NCBI RefSeq assembly: GCF_004216905.1
Contig: NZ_SGXJ01000005.1
Coordinates: 558,001 to 622,000 of the forward strand
Direction: 5' to 3'
Length of the DNA: 64,000 nt
DNA from: Kribbella sp. VKM Ac-2569
GTDB lineage: Bacteria > Actinomycetota > Actinomycetes > Propionibacteriales > Kribbellaceae
The notes beneath the pieces are model-generated. The model searched no databases and was not told where the DNA came from. It saw only the letters and a program-made list of their open reading frames with translations. Of the stretch, positions 43,707-52,468 are shown one piece after another (position 1 is the first letter of the stretch; each line of letters opens with the position of its first letter). A program made the translations under genes and the position numbers.

Positions 43707-44549
43707 ATGAGCACGTTTCCCTGGTTGAAGGGGCATGGGACCGAGAACGACTTCGTGATCCTGCCCGATCCCGATGGTTCCGTGCACGGCGAGCTGGACG
43801 CGTCGGTGGTGCGGTTCCTCTGCGACCGGCATGCTGGGCTCGGCGCAGACGGTGTACTGCGGGTGATCCAGGGCGACAAGCAGTCGTACGTCGAGGACGG
43901 CGGCGACTGGTTCATGGACTACCGAAACGCGGACGGGTCGATCGCGGAGATGTGCGGGAACGGCGTCCGGGTCTTCGTGAAGTACCTGGCGGAGGCGGGC
44001 CTGATCGACGGCAAGCCGGTCCGGGTCGGCACCCGCGCGGGCGTCAAGGAGGTCGCGCAGAACGACGACGGCACGCTGACCGCCGACATGGGCGAGCCGA
44101 AGATACCCGACGCGGCCGGGATCGTGGTCGAGGCCAACGGTCACCGGTGGCCCGCCGTGCACGTCGACATGGGCAACCCGCACGCGGTCGCGTTCGTCGA
44201 CAACCTGAACGAGCCGGGCAATCTGTGCGATCAGCCCACGTGGTCGCCGGCCGATGCGTTCCCGCACGGGGTGAACGTGGAGTTCGTCGTACGGCGTGGT
44301 CCGCGCGACGTCCAGATGCGGGTGCACGAGCGCGGGTCGGGGGAGACGCGGTCCTGCGGCACGGGGACCTGCGCCGTGACCGTGGCGGCCGCGCGGGCGG
44401 CCCGTGAGGAGCGCCCGGTGACGTACCGCGTCGGCGTACCGGGTGGTGAAGTGAGCGTGACGTGGCGCGCGGACAACCACCTGGAACTGACCGGACCGGC
44501 CGTTTTGCACGCTCGTGGCGAGTTCGACCGCGCGTGGCTGGGAATCTGA
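43707..44549 (+). CDS. dapF: Diaminopimelate epimerase DapF
   Basis: A 280-residue enzyme that turns LL- into meso-diaminopimelate for lysine and peptidoglycan synthesis. The two catalytic cysteines are Cys83 in EMCGNGVR and Cys217 in SCGTGTCAVT. The rest is the typical WLKGHGTENDFVILPDPDG start, DMGNPHAV and HERGSGET. It lies between the miaA region and hflX as in other actinobacteria. Confidence 0.97.
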   Translation: MSTFPWLKGHGTENDFVILPDPDGSVHGELDASVVRFLCDRHAGLGADGVLRVIQGDKQSYVEDGGDWFMDYRNADGSIAEMCGNGVRVFVKYLAEAGLIDGKPVRVGTRAGVKEVAQNDDGTLTADMGEPKIPDAAGIVVEANGHRWPAVHVDMGNPHAVAFVDNLNEPGNLCDQPTWSPADAFPHGVNVEFVVRRGPRDVQMRVHERGSGETRSCGTGTCAVTVAAARAAREERPVTYRVGVPGGEVSVTWRADNHLELTGPAVLHARGEFDRAWLGI

Positions 44550-44621
44550 TTCCTGCGTGGGGCGTTGACTCCTGGTAAACGGGTCGCTTGTACTTGAGGC
44601 CCGTGCCACCATGGAAGGTAT

Positions 44622-46109
44622 ATGACGACCCATTCACACGCATACGAAGAGACCACCGACGTCGAAACCGACCTCATCGAGGGCGATGACTCCGGCGATT
44701 CGTTGACGGGTCACGATGAGTATGACAACGAACTGACCACCGAGGGCCTCGAGCTCGAGGAGCGCCAAGCGCTCCGGCGCGTGGTTGGTATGTCGACCGA
44801 GCTGACGGACATCAGCGAGGTCGAATACCGCAAACTGCTGCTCGAGCGGGTGCTGCTGGTCGGCGTCTGGACCGAGGGCAGCGCCGAGGACGCGGAAAAC
44901 TCGCTGGCCGAGCTGAAGCTGCTCGCCGAGACCGCCGGTTCCGAGGTACTGGACGGCGTGATCCAGCGGCGGAAGAAGCCCGACCCGGCGACCTTCATCG
45001 GTTCCGGCAAGGTGGCCGACCTGCGCAACCTGGTCGCGTCGCTCGGTGCGGACACCGTGATCGCCGATGGCGAGCTGGCGCCCGCGCAGCTGCGCAACCT
45101 GGAAGACCGGCTCAAGGTCAAGGTGGTCGACCGGACCGCGCTGATCCTGGACATCTTCGCGCAGCACGCGAAGAGCAAGGAAGGCAAGGCCCAGGTCGAG
45201 CTGGCCCAGCTGCAGTACATGAAGCAGCGCCTGCGTGGTTGGGGTGGAAACCTGTCCCGCCAGGCCGGTGGACGCGTCGGTGCGGCCGGCGGTGGTATCG
45301 GCGGCCGTGGTCCCGGTGAGACCAAGATCGAGACCGACCGGCGCCGGATCAACACCAAGATCGCGAAGCTGCGCCGGATGCTCAAGAACATGAAGAGCAC
45401 CCGGTCGACGATGCGCCAGGAGCGTCGCCGCAACCTGGTCCCGTCGGTCGCGATCGCGGGGTACACCAACGCCGGCAAGTCCTCGCTGCTGAACCAGATC
45501 ACCGGCGCGGGCGTGCTGGTCGAGGACGCGCTGTTCGCGACCCTGGACCCGACGACCCGCCGTACGACGACTGCGGACGGCCGCGTGTACACGCTGACCG
45601 ACACGGTCGGTTTCGTCCGGCACCTGCCGCACGACATCGTCGAGGCGTTCCGCTCGACGCTGGAGGAGGTCACGGACGCCGACCTGCTGCTGCACGTGGT
45701 CGACGGTTCGCACCCGGACCCGATCGCGCAGATCCAGGCGGTCCGCGAGGTACTGGCCGAGATCGCCGCGACCGACGTACCGGAGATCGTGGTGATCAAC
45801 AAGGCCGACGCCGCCGACCCGCTCGCGCTGGCGCCGATCCTGCACCGCGAGCCGGGCGCGATCGTCGTGTCCGCCCGCACCGGCGAAGGCATGGACAAGC
45901 TCCGCGAACTGATCGAGGGCGCCCTGCCGCAGCCGCACGTGGCCCTTGAGGTCCTGCTGCCGTACGACCGCGGCGACCTGGTCTCCCGGATCCACTCCGA
46001 GGGCTCGGTCGAGCAACTCGAACACACCGCGGAAGGCACCCACCTGACCGCACGGGTCCACCCGGCCCTCGCCGGCGACCTCACGCCGTACCAGGTGGCA
46101 ACGGCTTAA
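44622..46109 (+). CDS. hflX: Ribosome-associated GTPase HflX
   Basis: A 495-residue GTPase that acts on stalled or heat-damaged 50S/70S ribosomes. The N-terminal HflX domain (about 60-230) ends RQAGGRVGAAGGGIGGRGPGETKIETDRRRI, the coiled-coil region follows, and the G domain opens GYTNAGKSSLLN, then LDPTTRRT, DTVGFVRHLPH and INKADAAD. The N-terminal 45 residues are acidic and unusual in length. A 19-pair hairpin begins five bases after the stop. Confidence 0.96.
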   Translation: MTTHSHAYEETTDVETDLIEGDDSGDSLTGHDEYDNELTTEGLELEERQALRRVVGMSTELTDISEVEYRKLLLERVLLVGVWTEGSAEDAENSLAELKLLAETAGSEVLDGVIQRRKKPDPATFIGSGKVADLRNLVASLGADTVIADGELAPAQLRNLEDRLKVKVVDRTALILDIFAQHAKSKEGKAQVELAQLQYMKQRLRGWGGNLSRQAGGRVGAAGGGIGGRGPGETKIETDRRRINTKIAKLRRMLKNMKSTRSTMRQERRRNLVPSVAIAGYTNAGKSSLLNQITGAGVLVEDALFATLDPTTRRTTTADGRVYTLTDTVGFVRHLPHDIVEAFRSTLEEVTDADLLLHVVDGSHPDPIAQIQAVREVLAEIAATDVPEIVVINKADAADPLALAPILHREPGAIVVSARTGEGMDKLRELIEGALPQPHVALEVLLPYDRGDLVSRIHSEGSVEQLEHTAEGTHLTARVHPALAGDLTPYQVATA

Positions 46110-46113
46110 TAAC

Positions 46114-46163
46114 ACACAGCGTGAGCGCGACGTCGATCTCTTGGCGTCGCGCTCACGCTGTGT
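46114..46163 (+). terminator. Terminator after hflX
   Basis: A perfect 19-pair stem (46114-46132 with 46145-46163) closes a 12-base loop immediately after the hflX stop. It separates hflX from the caspase-like operon that starts 25 bases later. Confidence 0.87.
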
Positions 46164-46187
46164 CATCCTCCGGAACAGGGGTGGGGG

Positions 46188-46880
46188 ATGACAATCGGCA
46201 TCAACATCGGCGTCGCCTGGTCGACGCATTTCCAGCGGCAAGGTCTCGACAAGCTCTGGTACCGGCGGCTGCGCTACGCCTACCGGGCACCGGCGCTGTT
46301 CCTCGAAGGGATGCTCGCGGCCGGCGCGAACGTCCGGTTCGTCAGCTTCGACGAGAACTTGGTCGACCAGGATCTCGGCCAGGGCGGCGAGGCGCAGCAG
46401 GTCGACATCCTGTACGTCGCCACACACGGGATGAGCGGTCCGTCCGGATACGAGCTCGCACTGCACGCCGACGACTGGCCGGTGCTCGCGGGCGGATTCG
46501 GCGACCAGGGCCCGTCGATCGTGATCTTCGACTGCTGCGACCTGGCCGATCCGAGCGTGAGCGGCTGGGACCAGGCCTGGCGCACCGACAAGATCGGGCC
46601 GCAGCTCCGGCTCGTCCTCGGCTTCGCGTCGCCGGCCTCGGTGTCCCGGCAGGCCTCGATCCGCGGTACGGCGTTCGCGCAGGAGCTGGCCACGAAGCCG
46701 GTGACCGACGCGTGGTTCACGTCGATCCAGGCCGGTAGCTACGTCGGCACCGACAAACCGATCGCGATCGCGTTCGGCGACGACGACGTGGACGCGCAGA
46801 AGGTCCTCGACTTCGCGTCGGCGGGTTCGCCGCCGGGACCGCGGACCAGCCAGGTCCCCAGCCTGGCGTGGAGGACGTGA
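46188..46880 (+). CDS. Putative caspase-like (clan CD) protein
   Basis: A 230-residue protein with no assured family name. YVATHGMSG at 77-84 puts His80 at the end of a strand, and IVIFDCCDLADPSVSG at 111-126 puts Cys116/117 at the end of another. This is the spacing and order of the His/Cys dyad of caspase- and CHAT-like peptidases. LRLVLGFASPASVSRQ and GTAFAQELATKPVTDAWFTSIQ follow, as in uncharacterised caspase-like DUF proteins (DUF6345-like by memory). First gene of a three-gene operon bounded by terminators; activity unproven. Confidence 0.62.
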   Translation: MTIGINIGVAWSTHFQRQGLDKLWYRRLRYAYRAPALFLEGMLAAGANVRFVSFDENLVDQDLGQGGEAQQVDILYVATHGMSGPSGYELALHADDWPVLAGGFGDQGPSIVIFDCCDLADPSVSGWDQAWRTDKIGPQLRLVLGFASPASVSRQASIRGTAFAQELATKPVTDAWFTSIQAGSYVGTDKPIAIAFGDDDVDAQKVLDFASAGSPPGPRTSQVPSLAWRT

Positions 46881-46881
46881 C

Positions 46882-47601
46882 ATGTACTGGGACGACTTGA
46901 TGCCGACCGACACGGCCGACTGGGCCGCTGACCAGATGCAGGGCCGGGAGCCACCGCCGAATCTCTTGTTCGCGCCACCGGGAGAGCAAGAGGCCGCGGC
47001 CGAGCGCATCCGGTACGAGTTCGACCGGCGGATCGAGATCTCGCCGCGGACCGGCACCGTCCGCATCGCCGGGCCGGTCGACGACCTGCCGATGGACGGC
47101 ATTGTGGAGTTCTTCCTCGACACCGCGACCTTCCATCGCGACCCCGACCCCGAGGTCGAGCTGAGGACCGACGAGCAACCGCCGAAGTTCGTCCAGCGGC
47201 AGCTGCTGACCAGAATCGAAGGCATCCGGTCGGTGGGTCCTGGCGGCCGCGTGACCTGGTTCAACCTGCCGTCCGGGGACTTCGTCGACCTCACGGTCCG
47301 GCCCCGGGCAGAGCGGATCCGCGCTGCGGGGTGGCGTGATCCGCGGGAGGTCGCGGCGGCTGTCAACGGCATGGTCGGGGACGCGCGGGGCTTCCGGTTG
47401 CGTGGGGCCTTCGGCTACAGCGAGCCGTCGGGCTACGAGGTCGCCGGGTTGTGCCGGCCGTCGTTCGTCTTCGTCCTGGACGGTCCGCCGATGGAAGGGC
47501 GTCCGCATTGGCGCGTGAGTATCGCCGTACCGGCCTCCCGGGACGGCGACGGCGACGACGGGAACGCCGGTCGCGGGCAGGACTCGGATTGGTGCGTCTG
47601 A
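46882..47601 (+). CDS. Unknown protein, middle gene of the caspase-like operon
   Basis: A 239-residue soluble protein I cannot assign. It starts one base after the upstream stop (TGAcATG), so translation is coupled. Notable segments: RIEISPRTGTVRIAGPVDDLPMDGIVEFFLDT, SVGPGGRVTWFNLPSGDFVDLTVRP, EVAAAVNGMVGDARGFRLRGAFGYSEPSGYEVAG. The last 20 residues are Gly/Asp-rich. No signal peptide, membrane segment or cysteine-rich motif is visible. It might be a sensor or partner of the caspase-like protein. Confidence 0.55.
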   Translation: MYWDDLMPTDTADWAADQMQGREPPPNLLFAPPGEQEAAAERIRYEFDRRIEISPRTGTVRIAGPVDDLPMDGIVEFFLDTATFHRDPDPEVELRTDEQPPKFVQRQLLTRIEGIRSVGPGGRVTWFNLPSGDFVDLTVRPRAERIRAAGWRDPREVAAAVNGMVGDARGFRLRGAFGYSEPSGYEVAGLCRPSFVFVLDGPPMEGRPHWRVSIAVPASRDGDGDDGNAGRGQDSDWCV

Positions 47602-47639
47602 CAACTGGATCTGACAACAAGGGTGGGGGAGTGGTGGGG

Positions 47640-47930
47640 ATGGGTGCGTTTCTCGGGATCACGCTGGGTGTGCTGATCGCGGTGGTGTATCCGGTGCTGA
47701 GGGGCTACATCAGGAAGGAGTTCGGGCCTGTCGCGGTGCCCGGGCTGCCGCCCTGGGTGAAGAAGTACGCCGCCTTGTTCGCGTTCTGCGCGGCGAGCGC
47801 GCTGATCGTGCTCGCCGTCTTCAAGTCGGCGAAACCGGACACCGAGATCAGCTTCTGGATCGCCCTGGTGATGGGCTTCGGCTACGAGGCCGTCGTGGAG
47901 AAGGTCTTCGCGAAGCCGCTGACCGCCTAG
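47640..47930 (+). CDS. Small multi-pass membrane protein of the caspase-like operon
   Basis: A 96-residue protein with two or three membrane segments: GAFLGITLGVLIAVVYPVL, YAALFAFCAASALIVLAVF and FWIALVMGFGYEAVVEKV. Basic stretches between them suggest loops facing the cytoplasm. ATG 47640 is the preferred start; a purine-rich GGGTGGGGGAGTGG precedes it, and GTG 47631 is an alternative. It lies 38 bases after the middle gene and before a strong terminator. Target of the caspase-like protein, or a pore, is possible by analogy only. Confidence 0.6.
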   Translation: MGAFLGITLGVLIAVVYPVLRGYIRKEFGPVAVPGLPPWVKKYAALFAFCAASALIVLAVFKSAKPDTEISFWIALVMGFGYEAVVEKVFAKPLTA

Positions 47931-47934
47931 ACGG

Positions 47935-47971
47935 ACCGGCGGCCCGGGAGCAGGACTCCCGGGCCGCCGGT
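47935..47971. terminator. Terminator between the caspase-like operon and M6 protease
   Basis: A perfect 16-pair stem (47935-47950 with 47956-47971) closes a five-base loop. It lies between two convergent genes and can serve both. Confidence 0.88.
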
Positions 47972-47991
47972 ACTACTTGTTGCTCAAGGCA

Positions 47992-50382
47992 CTACTTGCG
48001 CTTCGAGATCTCGATCTTCATCGTGGTGCCGGTCTTGGAGACGACCTTGATGTTGACGCCGTTGTTCGGGACCTTGACGCTGCTCGTCGGCTGGTCCGCG
48101 GTCCAGTACGACTTGCTGTCATTGAAGGTCGGTACGGCGTTCTGGCCACGGATGTAGCTCGCCTGCCCGTTGATGTGCAGGGTGAACGAGTCCGCCTTCT
48201 CGAGGCCGAACGGAGCGTCGTACCCGCCGACGCGCGGACGCCACAGCTGGCCGTCGATGCGGTTGATCGGGACCGGGTGGCTGTCGACCGGCAGGACCAG
48301 GCCCTCACCCGGGTGGGTGTTGGTGTTGTTGTTGCGCTGCGACGTGTCCCAGTACCAGACCAGCAGACCGTCCTGGTACGGGAAGTGCTCCACCTTGTCG
48401 CCCAACGTGCTCGCCCAGCCGAAGTTGTACGGCCCGGTCTTCAGGTGCTGGTCGTACGACACGTAGTTGATGTTCGAGGCGAGGTAGTAGTTGTCGTACG
48501 GCGTCGTGATGGTCGCACCGACCGAGCTGAAGCCGTTCAGGGTCCAGCCTTCCGGCGTCGCCTCGGCACCGGAGTCGACCAGCGTGGTCGAGCCCGAGAT
48601 CACCTTGATGTCGTCGGCGAAGAACCCGTAGCCACCGGTGTTCGCGTCGGTCGAGTAGCGCAGCTGCAGGCCGATCGTCTTGCCCTGGTAGGCGGACAGG
48701 TCGAACTCCGCCGCTTCCCAGCCGTCGCTCTTGCCGTCGATGCCGTTGCCCTCGGCCGCCGTGGTGATCGAGCCGGCGATCGGCTTGTAACCGGTGCCGT
48801 CGTCGACCTCGACGTACGCGTAGTCGCACGCGTCGGGGCCGCAGTCCTCGATGTCCCAGTTCGCCTGGAACGTCAGCTTGGTGGTGCCGGCCGGTACGGC
48901 GACCTGCCGGTTCATCGTGTGGGTGAACTCGTCGCCTTCACCGCTCCACCAGGACTTGGTGCCGACCGGGGGTGTCTGCAGCGGCGTGGTGACCAGCTTC
49001 TTCGGCAAGGTGACGACCGCGGCCTGCGCCTTGGACGAGTTGTACTCGTGCGGTCCGAGCTCGAGCGTCCTGTTCTGGCCCGCGTTCACGATCTCGTAGT
49101 CGAGCCAGCCGAGCTGCAGCTTGTCCCAGACACCGAAGTCGGCCGCCTGCTCGCCGATACCGCCGTCAGTCGGCTTGCCGACCCGGCTCTGCGCCATGAT
49201 CGTCCACCAGTTCACGCCGTTCTCGACCGCGGCACCCGAGGTGTCGTAGTGGTCAGGCAGGCCCAGGTCGTGCCCGTACTCGTGGGCGAAGACGCTGATG
49301 CCGCCGTTCTCCGGCTGGATGGTGTAGTCGCCGACGTAGAGCCCGGTGTCGCCGACCTGGGCGCCGCCGGCCGGGTTGTTGGACGGGCCGCCGGGGAAGC
49401 CGGCGTACCAACGGTGCGACCAGATCGCGTCCTCGCCCTGCTGCGGGTCGCCGTCGGCCTGGTCGCCACCGGCGTGCACGATCTGGAAGTGGTCGATGTA
49501 GCCGTCCGGCTCGTTGAAGTTGCCGTCACCGTCGAAGTCGTAACGGTCCCACTGGTCGAAGGTCTTCAGGTCCGCGGTGATCTGCGCCGTGGTCCGCCCG
49601 GCCGCTTTCTGGTCGACGACCCACTGGTTGACCGCGTCCTGGACCAGGTTCCAGGTGTTGCTGCAGACGTTGCTGGCGCACGGGAAGCCGTTCGAGCGGC
49701 CGTACCGGGCCTCGTTGTACTTGACCTTCACCCAGTCAGTGACCTCGCCGGACACCGAGTACCGGCCGGACGACTGCTTCTCGTAGTACTTCTTCACCGA
49801 GTTGCCGTTGCCGAAGTACAGGTCCGCGAAGTGCTGCTGGTTGTAGTCGGCCTGCCAGACGGTGGAGTTGTCCACCGAGCGGTCCGGCTCCGGGATCGCG
49901 TTGTGCAGCGGGCCCTCGAAGGTGGCCGGGCCGGGGATGGTCGGCGCCTGGTCCTTGTCCGGGTAGCTCGGGTGCCGCTCGTTGCCGAACTCGGCCAGCA
50001 CCACGAAGATCCGGTCGGTCTTCTCCCGGGAGAGTTCGACGTACTGGTCGACGCGGCCCGTGGCGGTCTTCACAGCCTTGGCGCCGAGGACGCCCTTCGT
50101 GCCGGCCGCCTTGGTGCCGAGCTTGACGACCGTGCTGCCGTTGCGCTTCTCAGGCTTGGCCTGACCGTTGATGACCTTGGTGAGAGCCTCCTGCCGCAGC
50201 TCGCGGCGCTTGTCCTCGAGCGGGCTGGGCAGCTCGTCAGATGCTGGTGCGGCCTCACTTGCGCTCGGCGCAGACCCTTGCTTGGACGGTGTGGCGGCGT
50301 TCCCGGCCGTAGCTGCGGCGATGCCGAGCCCGGTCGTCGCCGCCAAAGCCAGGCTGAACAGCCCAGCGGGTAGCTTGCGCAC
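47992..50382 (-). CDS. Secreted M6 metalloprotease, immune-inhibitor-A-like
   Basis: A 796-residue exported zinc protease. The signal peptide begins KLPAGLFSLALAATTGLGIAAATAG. The pro-part ends around residue 120. The zinc site is VFAHEYGHDLGLPDHYDT (HExxHxxGxxH). Later, MAM-like or beta-sandwich modules (CDYAYVEVDDGTGYKPIAG, GKTIGLQLRYSTDANTGGYGFFADDIKVISG) make up the C-terminal third. GTG 50382 with GGAGGGGAA just upstream is preferred over a start 44 residues earlier. It probably digests extracellular protein. Confidence 0.9.
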   Translation of the reverse strand: MRKLPAGLFSLALAATTGLGIAAATAGNAATPSKQGSAPSASEAAPASDELPSPLEDKRRELRQEALTKVINGQAKPEKRNGSTVVKLGTKAAGTKGVLGAKAVKTATGRVDQYVELSREKTDRIFVVLAEFGNERHPSYPDKDQAPTIPGPATFEGPLHNAIPEPDRSVDNSTVWQADYNQQHFADLYFGNGNSVKKYYEKQSSGRYSVSGEVTDWVKVKYNEARYGRSNGFPCASNVCSNTWNLVQDAVNQWVVDQKAAGRTTAQITADLKTFDQWDRYDFDGDGNFNEPDGYIDHFQIVHAGGDQADGDPQQGEDAIWSHRWYAGFPGGPSNNPAGGAQVGDTGLYVGDYTIQPENGGISVFAHEYGHDLGLPDHYDTSGAAVENGVNWWTIMAQSRVGKPTDGGIGEQAADFGVWDKLQLGWLDYEIVNAGQNRTLELGPHEYNSSKAQAAVVTLPKKLVTTPLQTPPVGTKSWWSGEGDEFTHTMNRQVAVPAGTTKLTFQANWDIEDCGPDACDYAYVEVDDGTGYKPIAGSITTAAEGNGIDGKSDGWEAAEFDLSAYQGKTIGLQLRYSTDANTGGYGFFADDIKVISGSTTLVDSGAEATPEGWTLNGFSSVGATITTPYDNYYLASNINYVSYDQHLKTGPYNFGWASTLGDKVEHFPYQDGLLVWYWDTSQRNNNTNTHPGEGLVLPVDSHPVPINRIDGQLWRPRVGGYDAPFGLEKADSFTLHINGQASYIRGQNAVPTFNDSKSYWTADQPTSSVKVPNNGVNIKVVSKTGTTMKIEISKRK

Positions 50383-50562
50383 GATTCCCCTCCGTGTCTG
50401 ATAACGCAGTGTGTTCGTAGCTCCCCCGAGCGTGTTTGCGCGAGAGTACGGGGAAATGAGCGTCAGCTGAAGTGGAACTGAGGAAATGCTGTGAAGGAGC
50501 GGGGAAACCTGCACTCTGAGTAGAAGGGCTCACGCATTCCACCCCTGGCACTTGGCAGACTG

Positions 50563-51693
50563 ATGCGCGTGGAGCGCGAGACCGTGGACCTGCTGCAGCC
50601 GCTGTGGCGTGCGCTGGTCGTGTTCCGCCTGCTGACCTGGGCGTTCGCGTGCTTCGGCGTGTGGACTCGCTGGGACGGCATCGTCCGCCCGTTCGGCGCG
50701 GTGCTCCAGCTGGCCGTGATGGGCATCTGGACGCTGATCTCGTCGTACGGCTACAGCCGCCGCTGGGGCCGCCGCAACACGCGGCTCGCGTTCGCGGACC
50801 TGATCGTCACGGTCGGCTGCATGTTCGCGACCTTGTGGGCACAGCCATTGCTAGACATCCGCGCCGGCGCCTCCGTGCTGACCTCGGTGTGGGCGGCTGG
50901 GCCGGTCCTCGCGCTCGCGATCTCCCGCGGTCGCGACGGCGGCCTGCTCGGCGCCGCCACGATCAGCCTCGCGCTGCTGTCGCTGCGTGGGGTCGAGAAC
51001 GTGTCGAAGATCCTCAGCAACGTCCAGCTGCTGCTGGTGGCCGGTCTCGTCGTCGGGTACGCCGCCTCGACCATGCGGCAGGCGGGCGTTCGGCTGCGCG
51101 AGGCGATCGCTACGGAGAGCGCGACCGCCGAGCGGCTGCGGCTCAGTCGTTCGATCCACGACGGCGTACTGCAGGTGCTGGCCCAGGTGCAGCGTCGCGG
51201 TACGGCGATCGGCGGCGAAGCGACCGAACTGGCCCAGCTGGCCGCCGAACAGGAAGTTGCCCTCCGCACCTTGATGTCCACCCGCCCGACCGTCGCGGCG
51301 GGCAATCGCGTTGATCTGTGTGGATTGTTGTTGCCACTGGCCACGACCCGGATCGACGTCGTCGTACCGGCCACGCAGGTCCTGCTGCCCGCCTCCACGG
51401 CCGAGGAACTGGTTGCCGCGGTCAAGGAAGCACTCAGTAACGTGTCGAAGCACGCTGGCCCCGACGCCCGGTCGTGGGTGGTCGTCGAGGACTTGGGCGG
51501 GGAAGTCGGCGTGTCGATCCGGGACGACGGAGTCGGTACGACGCCCGCGCGCCTCGAGCAGGCCCGCGTGAACGGCCACCTGGGCGTCAGCCAGTCCATC
51601 CGCGGCCGGATCGCCGACCTGGGCGGCACCGTCACCGTCCGGACCGCCCCCGGCGAAGGAACCGAATGGGAGCTGAAAGTGGAGGTTTCGTGA
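50563..51693 (+). CDS. NarL-type sensor histidine kinase
   Basis: A 376-residue membrane kinase with 5-6 hydrophobic segments (about 20-35, 46-62, 76-93, 107-120, 128-142, 153-168) and no large outer domain. The dimerisation/phosphoacceptor helix carries His199 in RLSRSIHDGVLQVLAQV, followed by an ATPase domain with AAVKEALSNVSKHAG and RDDGVG, GHLGVSQSIRGRIADLGG. HisKA_3 class. It is coupled to the response regulator by a GTGA overlap. Confidence 0.92.
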   Translation: MRVERETVDLLQPLWRALVVFRLLTWAFACFGVWTRWDGIVRPFGAVLQLAVMGIWTLISSYGYSRRWGRRNTRLAFADLIVTVGCMFATLWAQPLLDIRAGASVLTSVWAAGPVLALAISRGRDGGLLGAATISLALLSLRGVENVSKILSNVQLLLVAGLVVGYAASTMRQAGVRLREAIATESATAERLRLSRSIHDGVLQVLAQVQRRGTAIGGEATELAQLAAEQEVALRTLMSTRPTVAAGNRVDLCGLLLPLATTRIDVVVPATQVLLPASTAEELVAAVKEALSNVSKHAGPDARSWVVVEDLGGEVGVSIRDDGVGTTPARLEQARVNGHLGVSQSIRGRIADLGGTVTVRTAPGEGTEWELKVEVS

Positions 51694-52328
51694 CGCGAAT
51701 AATGATCGTCGACGACCATCCGATGTGGCGGGAGGGTGTGGCGCGCGACCTGGGAAGCCGCGGGTACGACGTGTGCGCGACCGCCTCGGACGTCGCGAGT
51801 GCGGTGAAGATCGCGCTGGCGACCCGCCCGGACGTGGTGGTGATGGACCTGCAACTCGGCGACGGCTCCGGCGTGGACGCGACCCGCGAGATCACCACGG
51901 CCCTCCCCGACACGCGCGTCCTGGTCTTGTCGGCCAGCGCCGAGCAGGACGACGTACTCGCGGCCGTCAAGAACGGCGCGTCCGGGTATCTGGTGAAGTC
52001 GGCGTCTTTGGACGAGTTCGACGAGGCAGTACGCCGTACTGCCGAGGGCGACGCGATCTTCAGCGCGGGCCTGGCCGGGCTCTTGCTGGGGGAGTACCGC
52101 CGCCTGGGCGAGACCGGCCCCGAGGTCCCGCACCTCACCGACCGCGAAACCGAGGTCCTGCGCCTGGTGGCCCGCGGCCTCACCGCCAAACAGATCGCCA
52201 CCCGCCTGGTCCTCTCCCACCGCACCGTCGAGAACCACGTCCAGAACACCCTCCGCAAACTCCAACTCCACAACCGAGCCGAACTAGTCCGCTACGCCAT
52301 AGAACACGGCCTGGACGCCACGGAGTAG
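51690..52328 (+). CDS. NarL/LuxR-family response regulator
   Basis: A 212-residue regulator. The receiver has Asp53 (VVVMDLQLGDG), the acid pair VDDH at 8-11 and Lys in GYLVKSAS. The C-terminus is a LuxR helix-turn-helix: HLTDRETEVLRLVARGLTAKQIATRLVLSHRTVENHVQNTLRKLQ. GTG at 51690 overlaps the kinase stop. Targets are unknown; the downstream secDF gene is a candidate. Confidence 0.94.
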   Translation: MTRIMIVDDHPMWREGVARDLGSRGYDVCATASDVASAVKIALATRPDVVVMDLQLGDGSGVDATREITTALPDTRVLVLSASAEQDDVLAAVKNGASGYLVKSASLDEFDEAVRRTAEGDAIFSAGLAGLLLGEYRRLGETGPEVPHLTDRETEVLRLVARGLTAKQIATRLVLSHRTVENHVQNTLRKLQLHNRAELVRYAIEHGLDATE

Positions 52329-52468
52329 TCCGGACCATGCGACACGGTCGCTTGTGGGTTTGTGTGGTGGGCCGGTTGAATGGCGTTCGTACACTGTGCG
52401 TTCCACGTCCGCGTGGATGCTCTCTGTCACGACACCTGCACTGCGGGTGCCTATCTCCGGAGGATTCG

